DNA of 64,000 bases from Plutella xylostella (taxonomy: Eukaryota; Arthropoda; Insecta; Lepidoptera; Plutellidae), in the NCBI RefSeq assembly GCF_932276165.1, contig NC_064008.1, forward strand, positions 4,593,001 through 4,657,000, read 5' to 3'. Positions 41,601 through 53,600 of this stretch are shown piece after piece. A model generated the notes under the pieces. That model searched no databases. It was given only the letters and a program-made list of their open reading frames with translations, and had not been told where the DNA came from. How positions within the stretch are numbered: position 1 is the stretch's first letter; every line of letters begins with the position of its first letter. The translations under genes and the position numbers were made by a program.

Positions 41601-44600
41601 TCGCTCAGTATTCCTAAATTTTAACACCTACATCTGTACTCTTACCTACATAGACTCAGCATCCATACTTGCATATAATTATCTATTCTCACTCCCAAAC
41701 TCAGTGTTCTAATGTCTTCTAAACTCACACACTTTCACCCCTAGGGAGAATACAACGACGGTAAATACCGCACCCTGCTCCGGTACATTCTGCTCTCGGA
41801 ACAAAACTTCACCACGTATGCCGAAGTGGATATCAGCGGGAAAGCGTATAGTGTCAACCTGAATGCAGATATGAATAATAATACTAATGTCAATGTGGAT
41901 GTACATTTTGATCAGTGAGTATTTTAACAACTTTAATATTTTATACTTACATGGAAAACGGTGTATGGTTTGATTCAGGAAAGATGACCATAATATTGTC
42001 AATAATAACAATCAGAATCAAAAGATTATAAAATGCAATTCGTAATAATTTGTCTGATCTATCGATTCCAGAGTATACCTAATAAGAAATGTCCTGGCAT
42101 TAGGCATTTTTAAGCCTTACAAGTACAACCATACTTCGTAGTTGAACTTTTTACGCCAGTCCTAATGGGAGATTTTCCTTGACAGTTTATTGGTTCCAAA
42201 ATCGTCCAAAATGGCGTTTTTATGAGCTGAATTCTTCTGAGAGAACAGAAGATGTCGAATTCGCATCCATTGATATTTTGTATTGGCTGAAAAGACACGA
42301 ATCTAGCGCCATCTATAATAACTTTTTGTCTATGGTTGTTGTCTATGGTGGAAAATCTCCCATTCCAAAGCTTATACATTATACTGCCATACTTAATAGT
42401 CAAACCTCTTACACCAGTCCCAATTCTACTAACACACAACACCCCACCCAGACTCCGCGACGTGCACATGTCCTACCAGCGCTGGGCCACTGAGAAGCAG
42501 AAACGGCTCAGTGCAGCCGTCAACTGGGACGCCAATAGAGACCCGTCACAGAAGATCAGTGTGGACGTGCAGTTGGATAATAAGGGGGACTGGCACCATG
42601 CTGGGTACATGACGGTTTATTATCCGGGCAGGCTGCTGAATGGGGAGTTTGAGGTGCTGTTGAAAGGTTAGTAGTATAACACCCCTATTTTTACAGGCAG
42701 GGTTAAAAATGTCTGACTTTAGGGCACAGTGGCCAATCTCGTACTGAAAAGTGAATACAGTATAACCTCTGTTAGCCGAACTTCAAGGGAGAAATTTAAA
42801 AAAAGAGTTTACAACTTAATAATTTCTTCATTTCGATGGATTTTATGAAGTGAAGTGGCTGAAGTTTATGACCTCGTAGAGACCTCATAATGTCATTAGA
42901 GTGAAGTAACTGCGCAGGATTTGACTATGTTTTATTATAACTGTCTCGCTTCGGCCGTTAAAATCTTTGTTCTATACATAGCTTCCCTCATAAAACAACA
43001 TAATCATTTTCAGACTTCAGCCGTCTGGGCTCTATCTTCATAACTACAATTGAAACCTGGAAATAACAATTTAGGAACAAACAATTATGCTCCCTCCCAA
43101 AAACCGAACGTGGGACCTCGAATTCCGGACGTTAAAACTTAAAGCTAACTAAACTATTTATCTATTTCCAGATTGGTTCTGTGAATGGCATGTCCGCATG
43201 GGTTGGTCCACCGAAGACATTATTCTGTGGAAAGTGAAGATGTACTCGGTGGCTACTAAAGAGACGGTTTACGCGCTTCTGTCCAAAATGAACACTCCCT
43301 TCCCAGGGTGGAAGGATACGAGTTTCAACCTTATGTGAGTAAAATATTATGAATAATTTTGCACAAAGTTTCATTTAAATTGATAGATATTTTAATAAAT
43401 ATACAAACAAGATACAGTTACAGAACTTATAACAAATGAGCCAGATACCAGATTAGTACCGACTGGTATGGTTTAGCCACAATAATTGTCAGTTTCTATA
43501 CCATATGTATGAATGTACGGATTGAGTTATAGAGATAGGTTAGCTATTTTGACAGATTTTTCATACATTATTTGTCAAAAAAGAGACTTTAGTAGGTAAA
43601 TGTATACATAATTATGTATTGATAGCGTATAATGTACGATTCGGCCGTAAACGACCATAAACTGGACACACTCTAAACGAGTCACCATTTCCCCGCTAGG
43701 TGGCGCTACCACGACAACCTGCAAGCGATAAACGGCTCTATGAACTGGCAAGAAGACTACCTTTCGTTCGGCTTGCTGGCGGACTATATGCTCAAAACAA
43801 ACGAGTTCTATGGTGAAATAAACGCGATAGTCAACTCTACTATACCGACTCTGCCTAAAGCGGCCGCTATAGCCAGACATAGGATGGTTTGGAAGAATTC
43901 TTCGGATACTCTGCTCAGTTTTCAGGTAAATTACATTAAATTATTTATTTATTTTAACACTTTATGTATACACACACATACATAAGTACAATAAAACAAG
44001 ACACAGAATAACATTACTTACATAAAGTAAATTTTTGCTTTTGGGGATTTGTTAATCGAGCGTGTTTTTTGAACTGCGATCCCGAATAATTTCGCCAATT
44101 GTCTAGGTTATGGTTCTACCTTTTTTGGCATAAGATTTTTTTGCCTAATCTCGTATTGCATAGTAACGTTTGGTCAAAGTCTCGTTACGCCGAAAATCGT
44201 ATGGCATAAATCTCGTTTAGTAAAAAGTTATTTCGCATAACATTGTTTAGCCTAATAATGGTATGGCCAAATCTTGAATAGCCTAATAATGCTATGGCAT
44301 AGGTTTATACAAAGTAATAATATTCGTTTGGCTTTAACTTTGACGGAGCGTCTCCCTACATAGCGCAAACTGGTGCCTTGTATTGTTTCCGCTGTTTGGA
44401 AAACGCTCCGCTCCGCTTCGCTGCGCTCCGCTTTGGTTTTGATGAACATGTGCACCTAACACGCTCCTCCTCGCTTTGCTCGTCGTCGCACCTATTTTTA
44501 GGTTTCGATCTCATGGGGTTTGTAATAATTATATTGGTCGTCAACTTTCGATTTTTTGATCATACAATATCGTGATTTTCGGGATGTAGGAGAAAAATAC

Positions 44601-47600
44601 CACAATTTGTACATTTACTACATACTTAATATATTATTTTTTAAGATAACATTAGGAGAAACAAGAATATACATAGGTATAGACGAACATAAATTTGAGC
44701 AAACGAAACTTAGGTGTTAAAAGATTGTGCCAAAAGAGTTTTAGACGAAACGAGCCTTATGCCACATAAGTCTGGGCAAAGTGATGGTTCGGCCAAAAAA
44801 GTTTAGACCATACGAGTTATGCGAAATGAGTTTTGGTCAATAAAGATTATGCCAGATGAGCGGAACCCCTAGGTTATTGATAAGCGGTTTACGGGGATTT
44901 GTATGTGATATTGATAAGCGCCTCTTTGGTAACGCGTGGAACTATACAAAAAGTAAATTAATCCTGGAGAACCGCACACTAATATTTCAATTAAATATTT
45001 TTTTATTCGGTTTTTGGTGGCTGCCAAGGGTCTCAAAACCTTTTTTAAAGTGTGTAAGTGTTCTTTTAAATAAATAATTTATATTTCATGTTTCAGTACA
45101 ACGAAGATGGCATGATGATGATCAACTCGTCCTGGCTGTTCGACCGAGGCGAGCACGAGAACAATGTCACGGGGAAAGTCACTTTAATTACACCCTTCCC
45201 GGTAAGTACCTACAAAACTATTATACAGGATGTATCAAAAGTAGTGTAGTAAGCCGAAAGGGGATGAATCTGCAAGGGAATCCTTTACAACTACTGTTTA
45301 CCCTTTTTACAACATTTTGTATATTTATTTGAATAGTGTTTCATTTAGGAACTCAGGCAATGCATACCAAATATGCCAATGAAAAATAATACAAATTATA
45401 TTGTGGCCTATTGTTATCTAAAATATTAAATTGCCTAGCAATGGGACACGAATACGGCTACGTAAAAAAATATCAAACTTTTTTTTAAATCATCACTTAA
45501 ATTAATTTTACGTATCATTTACACACATCAACACCATATTTTGTAATTATCTATCTCAATAAACGTAACCATAATTATCTCCGCAGGGCTACAAAAGCGG
45601 ATTCCTGAGAACGAAATTTGTGTTGGGCCACAAGAAAGACATCAATGGCGTCACGTATTTAGATCTAGAAGATAAAGTGTTGAAGATTTATGTCAACGGT
45701 ACGTACACTTTTAGTTATATTATTTAGTAGGATCAGTTGAATGCAATTGTGTGACTGTATAACAAACTCAATGGTCGTGGATTCATGCTGAAGTTTCTTT
45801 TAGAGCTGCCTTAGGTTGTATATCATGTATATATATGTATATATATATGTCTGTAAGGAGTAAATAGGTAAAAAAATCTAATTTTAAAGTTCACTGCTAA
45901 TAACCCACGCTGTAATAACTCTTCACTCGTATTTCCCAGGCCATATATTTCGCCAACTCAGTACTCTCACACGAGCTAGATCCGCTTACATTACGCTTTA
46001 GAATGATGCTTTATATTTCGACTCCTGCCACACTCTAATTCAGGGATGCACATACTTATCAAGACTAGGGGCCACTCGGACAAATTATGAACTGATGGCG
46101 GGCCGCCAGAAGTATAGCAAATTAAAACACAATAAAGAATTGATAATGATGTTCAAATTGTGAATAGTGCTTACAGTCGTTTTTTTATTTATTTGGCTGA
46201 AATTTACATGTAAAACTGCTTCCAAACATTCGTTTGCAAGGCGGTTTCGATTTTTTGTAGATTTAGTATTGAAAAGGTATGTTCACATATATAGGTACAA
46301 ATTTCAGAGCAGGGTTTATACGCAACTCTTTGTATGTATTTTTATCAATGCAGCGGTAAGCTCAGTAATTTTCTTTCGTTGAAGTTGTTGCGTAAATCTT
46401 GGTCGTTTTGAATTTTGTCAATTTTTTACTGCATTGATCAGGATTTTTAAGTTCCTGGAATCCCTTTGCTTTTTTGCCAGAAAAATTCCAATTTCTTCTA
46501 CTTATGAAATTAAGAAATCGTTCCAGTGTCAATTCACGACTTAGCCACCTTATTTCTGTATAATACAATAAATCTCTATATTCGCTTTCGATGTCATCAA
46601 GGAACTGTTTGAATGGGGACTACCGTTTTTTTGCTCACCAGTTGGCGCCACTGTCGGCTGAGGTTAAGAGGTACCATAGCTGTCAAACTTATCAAAAGAG
46701 ACTGTATCAAATTGGCGCGAAATAAAGTTTTAAAATTTTGAATCTTATAAGCTTATTAATTATAAAATAACTATCATCACATCGAGTTACTATGCCGCAA
46801 TGTAGTGTAGATCCGTTATGTTCGGAAAGAAAAGGAGGACTTATGTTAACAAGTGATAAAACTGTTCTAAAACAGTGGCATGTGAAATAATTATTATCCG
46901 ACAATCTCTTGTTTGTGAAAATCATTATAACCAATTTCAGAAAGAACATAATGTAAATAAGGATTAGGCATTTAATAAATACAATAAAAATAAAAGAATT
47001 ACACACTGATTTAACTTTTATTTATCCTTTCCGTTTAAACACACTGCTATACAAAAAATATAACACATTAGTAATCCACACAATGAATGCTGGTTGAGTT
47101 GTTAGTTGAAACTAAATAATGGTAGTATAGTATACTAAGCCCCTGTTTCACAATGTCTGGTTAGGCGCTACCTGTCGGATAAAATACATGCTGTCACTGT
47201 CTAAAAAATTATAACAGAGAGTGACAGCATGTATTTTATAGCAGCAGGTAGCCACTAACCAGACATTGTGAAACAGACCCTAAGTATTATATTATTTGTG
47301 GGGGTGTCAGTACCTGCACCTGGCTCACTCGAATGGAGCCTTTGTGCATATCGCCTTAAGGTCTAAACTCCACTCCTAAGCTTGGACCATTTCCTACCAC
47401 GCTGGTCCTCTGCAGGTTGGTGGGTTCGAAAATCTAGATGTGCAGGTTTTATCACGATGTTTTAATTAACCGTAAGAGCGATGGTATACATTGTACATAA
47501 ATTCCAAAGTACTCATTGGTGATAATATCTAGATCTGGAGTTTAATTTTTAGTGTTCACACTGCTATACAAAGTTTCTGAAGGCCACTCAACAGTACACT

Positions 47601-50600
47601 GAATCATTTTGTTGTATGATGCTGTCCTCTACGTTTCCAACCAAGTTACTGTTACGGTCATAGTCTTGGTATCTGTAAAAAGAAAAAACATAGCTGTTAC
47701 CTAAGCAAACAAGCATACACTTCGTAAAAAATAAGTTTGTAAACAGTAAACAAACTAACCTCGAAATTAGCTGCTCTTTGAGACTGCTTATTTTTGCGCC
47801 TCTTTTCCTTAATTATTCAGCTTTCAACGACAAATAATCCATATTTGCGATAATTTCGCAAAAAGAGATGACTTTTCAACAGGGAATTGAAGGAAAATAT
47901 AATTTATCACGAAGCCCGCCAAACAAATTATATGAAAAGTAAAATGTCACTTGACCTCAGTGCACACCAGCGCCCCTAGCGGCAAATTCACACGCGTTAG
48001 CCCCCATTGCCTGTGATTGAGTACTTTTCGAACATATTTTTTTAGAATTAAATATTATTTGAATGTACGACAATTATTTTTGCTGTCGGCGGGCCACCAG
48101 TATTCGATCGGCGGGCCGCGGTCTGTGCATCCATGCTCTAATTGGTAGATTTGGTAGTGACACAGGGGTATAATCGTGACAGTTCTGACATTGCGAAAAA
48201 GAGACGCTTAGCTACATTAAGCGTAAGAAAGAAACGTTAAGCTGTAAATGTTTTTTGTCCTTTTTGCTGTGGCGCCTGTTTACGTCAGTTCTCTGTGCCA
48301 AACAATGAAACAAATGAAAAATCTGTGCCAAACAAAGGCTGACAGTTACAACAAAATTTTCTAAATGCTATTTATTTTTGATTTGCTAGTGATTTGTGGG
48401 TGTTTATTAAGTTTATTAGACTATTATCATCACTTAACGAGTGTGTGACATGGGTGGATGGATTTTGTTCGGTTGTACAGAGCATATTGAACGAAAACAC
48501 GATGGAATGATGGATGAGATATATTTTCGGTTCTACCTTTTTTGGCATAAGATTTTTTTGCCTAATCTCGTATTGCATAGTAACGTTTGGTCAAAGTCTC
48601 GTTACGCCGAAAATCGTATGGCATAAATCTCGTTTAGTAAAAAGTTATTTCGCATAACATTGTTTAGCCTAATAATGGTATGGTCAAATCTTGAATAGCC
48701 TAATAATGCTATGGCATAGGTTTATACAAAGTAATAATATTCGTTTGGCTTTAACTTTGACGGAGCGTCTCCCTACATAGCGCAAACTGGTGCCTTGTAT
48801 TGTTTCCGCTGTTTGGAAAACGCTCCGCTCCGCTTCGCTGCGCTCCGCTTTGGTTTTGATGAACATGTGCACCTAACACGCTCCTCCTCGCTTTGCTCGT
48901 CGTCGCACCTATTTTTAGGTTTCGATCTCATGGGGTTTGTAATAATTATATTGGTCGTTAACTTTCGATTTTTTGATCATACAATATCGTGATTTTCGGG
49001 ATGTAGGAGAAAAATACCACAATTTGTACATTTACTACATACTTAATATATTATTTATTAAGATAACATTAGGAGAAACAAGATTATACATAGGTATAGA
49101 CGAACATAAATTTGAGCAAACGAAACTTAGGTGTTTAAAGATTGTGCCTAAAGAGTTTTAGACGAAACGAGCCTTATGCCACATAAGTCTTGGCTAAGTG
49201 ATGGTTCGGCCAAAAAAGTTTAGACCATACGAGTTATGCGAAATGAGTTTTGGTCAATAAAGATTATGCCAGATGAGCGGAACCCTATATTTTCACATGT
49301 AAGTAGATACTATCAAGTTTAACAAGCTTACATTCATCATAGTACTATCTATTGGCTCGATTTTAATATAAAACGATACTAATTTTAATACTGTAAGGTC
49401 TTTTAGTATCAGTTTTAAGTAAAAATTACGAGGTACCATATCATAACAAATCACATGGTGTTGCAAGTTATTGAAAATTTATTTTACCCACAAATATTAT
49501 AGTATGCAAAGAAAATACTAGAAATTGTAACGGACTCGGGTTGGGTTTACAAATGGGGCGCACGAATTCGGTTTTTGTGAAGATTGTATTTTGTAGAAGT
49601 CATTCTCCTCTTTCAAATGAGGTGCCTCTCATTGTGAGGAAACGTTCGTTTCTTTTTTTTTCTTCCATGTGTGATTTCTTCTGTATAATATAAAGTTTAT
49701 TGTATTGATACGAAATACGTGTTTCCTTTAAAAAAAACCCCATCACATATTTGGCCCACGATTATAATGCTCATGCTCATCCATTTATCTCTTTCATAGG
49801 TTTCCGACAGAAAAAAAAATATCAAGAAAATGGATAGACATTACCGGTCGCACAAATTGGGAACCAAGGAAACATACAAAAATTGTGTTCGGCACATTTT
49901 GAAGAGGATTGTTTCGATTGGACGAAGACAATGAATTATACAATCCACTCAGTTTGTGTATATTAAATAATTATATTGAAATCAAATAAGTATGAGTAAA
50001 GTTTTTTTTCTTATATCGTCGGTTGACAGGAAAAACTCACTAAGGCTGATTTTTCAATATTCAGATAAATGTTATCTGGGTAATACAAACATTGAGAAAC
50101 ATTGAGACGCAACAGCATCAAAATTATTTCCCAGCAAAACTTTTGTCTGGCTATTGAAAAATTAGCCTTTAGTGTCTTTTTCCTATCAACCGACGATATA
50201 CTCAAGTTTTGTTTTTGTTATTATGATAAGTTAAATTTCCCCATATTTAGGTTTTATTTTTTTGTCGGCAACATCTATGGTTTGAGTGAGAAAGAGAATA
50301 GTGCACACGGCGATTGCGAATCTATTTGTAGTTGATCTGAGGGTAGTGATGACCTTGAAATTTTTGACTTGGCTTTGCCAATTAAAATAAGTCCAATCTC
50401 CGCTTCTATTAACACTGATGTGAGGATGCTATAATAATGTTTTGTGAGGAGCCAAAGCTCTCTTGAGTTTTCCCGAAGTTCACTGATCATACCCTACTAC
50501 CTATAATTCTCCCTGTCCCCAGGCCACATGCGTCGCATAACGAACTGCATGCTAGTGATGAACGTGACGAGTCCCGTCACGCAGTTCTCTCACATGCCCC

Positions 50601-53600
50601 CTTAACAATTTGAATACATAATGAAGTTTGCTTTTGCGCGGTTATATAATCTGTGTGGTGTAAATAGGCCAAATATTTGTTACATTAAGACCTCAGAACG
50701 GCTAGCACGGAGCGCAAGACACGCACATTAAGACGTGACATAAGTTTTGGCATCGCGCGGCTTCTAGAGCGAGCGTGACGGATAACTTTTGACCCGTTTT
50801 ACTGTGCGCGTCTTGCATCTCGTGCTAGCCTTTCAGGAACTAACGAAATATTGACCTGATTCTTATTTTCCATTATTTGTTCCAGGCCACATGCGTCGCA
50901 TAACCAACTGCATGCTCGTGATGAACGTGACTCATCCCATCACTCAGTTCTCTCACATGAGCGCGCGGCTCGGCCTGGTGGAGGCGGACCGCCACCTCGT
51001 CGCCGTCGTGCTCACGCAGGCCTCCGCTACCGGCGAGTCTAGTGTTTACTACTGATGTTCCTCAGGCCACATGCGTCGTATAACGAACTGCATGCTAGTG
51101 AGGCTTCTTTTTACAGCGTTACTGGAGGCCGATCGGTGAACACGGAGAAAATCGGACGTTGACCTTTGTTGACAAGCTTACAGTGCAACAGAGACAAATA
51201 TAAAAAGGTCAATGCCCGTTTTTAGCTGTACTTAAGACCAATCGATCGCCTGTCAAATCTGACTTAATTTGTGATGGATCTGACAGATGCTTTGACAGAC
51301 GAGGACTTTTATGGATTATTAATTTCCAATTTGCCGGCGGTATTACGGTAGCAGTTGTCTGTGGCTGGCTACCTAGGGTAAGCATTAGGTATAATTTTAT
51401 AGTTAATACCTCACGTGGGGAGTCTCCTTTCATGCACCCAACTGGTAAGTAATTATCTAATACTATTTTTTTACATAATATCAAGGAGGTAAATACATAA
51501 ATATGCTCACGACTGTAATGCGAGACACCCGATTTCCGCTGTTCATTTTTAATAAAAATTCATGGAGAAAACAAATTTTATTTTCACGAATTTTCTAAAG
51601 TAGCACTAAAGTTGTTGTTCAGATTGACCCCTGTGTTACCCCCTTTCGCCTTACTATACCACCGTTGCAACACCCTGTATAACATTATAATATATATTCG
51701 TCATATATATTTATTTACTTAGTTTTAGGGTTAGGTATTATTTTTATTTAGGCACTTCACAATCATACTGATCTTTTTTTTCCGTTTTTGCACACCCGTA
51801 CTTTTTATCTTTGTACCTCCTGCGGGTTGACTGGCAGAAAATGCTCTTAGCATTAAGTCCACCCTTTGTACTTTTATTTGTAATATTTGTGCAATAAAGA
51901 GTTAAATAAATAAATAAAATAAATCTTTCACTTCAGGTATCGAAGTCCGCCTCAAGTTGAACTCGGCTCAAGACTTCCACGTGTTCGGGCACGTGGCGCT
52001 CCCCATACAGTACCTCACTAGAGCCATGGTCACCGCCAAACGGGCTAAAGAAGAGGTAAGCAAAGGCAACAATTATTCATTCTTACGGTGACAGAAAACA
52101 TCATGAGGAAACCTGAAAGATATGTAGGTATCTTAAGTTCAAAAATGTTGATACGGCTCGCGACCTATTACGTGAGTGCAAATGTACAGCGAAAAGCTGG
52201 TGACAGTCGTGTATGTATATTTAATCAATAGTTTGCAAATATGCTTGAGGAGATTCTTTAGCCAGTTCTTCTCCTTAGTAAGCCTCTGTGAAAGGTAGGT
52301 TCACATTTTGATTATTCAAATGATATTTCAATTTTTATAACATTTAAAATCTAGATTTAGTGTCAAATCTCGATTTAAGAAAAGTCAGTCCATATAAAAT
52401 TTGACACTAAATCTAGATTTAATATGTTGGTGCAAGTGGCCCTTAATGATGTGGCTAAGTCGAAGTCCGCCTCAAGTTGAACTCGGCTCAAGACTTCCAC
52501 GTATACGGGCACGTGGCGCTCCCCATACAGTACCTCACTAGAGCCATGGTCACCGCCAAACGGGCTAAAGAAGAGGTAAGCTAAGGCAACAATGGTTAAT
52601 TTGTAACAAGTATATCTAAGCCGAAGTTTGCAAGTAGGCTTGAGGCCTTACTTTCGCCAGTTCTTCTCCTAAGTGAGGAAAATAGCGGTCTAAATTTTGA
52701 TAATCGACATGATAGGTTTTTCAATTTATGCTGCGTGTAGCATAATGCGACTCTTAATTAAGATACGTTTGAATTTTTGATCGTTTTAGTGCCTTATTGA
52801 ATACGGCTTTTCGTCAAAATCATCATTAAAAATAAATAATGATGTACGGTCAGGTGCAGAGAAACCTGACCCCCCTCCCATAGTAACAATGCTTCTGAGA
52901 GGGGTCAGGTTTTTCTGCCCCTTACTGTACCTAAGTCGAAGTCCGTCTCAAATTGAACTCGGCTCAAGACTTCCACGTGTACGGGCACGTGGCGCTCCCC
53001 ATACAGTACCTCACTAGAGCCATGGTCACCGCTAAACGGGCGAAAGAAAAGGTAAACATAGAATAGAATAGAATATAGGTTTAGGTACACCTACCTATTC
53101 CTTTCCGGGGTAGTTAAAGGATTCGCTTGTATTTCATGCACGTACCTACGCAAAAATTTATATTCTATTTTTTTCTCTTAAAAGTCCGCATTTCGTCGCT
53201 TTAGCTAATATCTTGGCGCCATTTCGCCGTCTATGGACAAAGTTGTTTTTTTTTCAACCAAGTAATTTTGAAATTTATTTAATAAAATAGCTTTTTATTA
53301 TAGAACACTATGGCTGGAAAACTTATCCATAAGCTGGCTCCAGATTTCGACGGGTCCTAACAGTGTCTCATGTGTAAATAGAACAAATGTGAAAATACTG
53401 AAAATCACCGATTTTCTTCCATATTTTAAGGTTTCTAAATGTGTCTGAAAACTTGCGTTGTCTGAAAAGACTAGTTTAGACGCAATAATAACCATCCCTC
53501 CTTTTCCCCCCTATTTCAGGCAGACTTCCGCGTCGGCTGGGGCCCCATGGACCTAGGCTTCACGGGCATCTGGCACTGGCAGTCACCCATCAACTTCGTC

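Larger units (their letters stand above)
46041..48135 (-). mobile_element. Decayed hAT transposon
   Basis: Perfect 8-bp target duplication ctctaatt at 46033-46040 and 48136-48143. Ends cagggatgcacat and tctgtgcatccatg form hAT-like inverted termini, with GC-rich cgggccgcc sub-terminal repeats. On the minus strand 46362-46568 encodes YYTEIRWLSRELTLERFLN, resembling the conserved WLSRG region of hAT transposases. The rest of the coding region is broken, and a MITE and a SINE have inserted into it. Confidence 0.75.

Noticed and set aside
42179..42493. 104-codon ORF upstream of exon 28
   Set aside because: Out of frame with exon 28 and lies in an inverted-repeat element.
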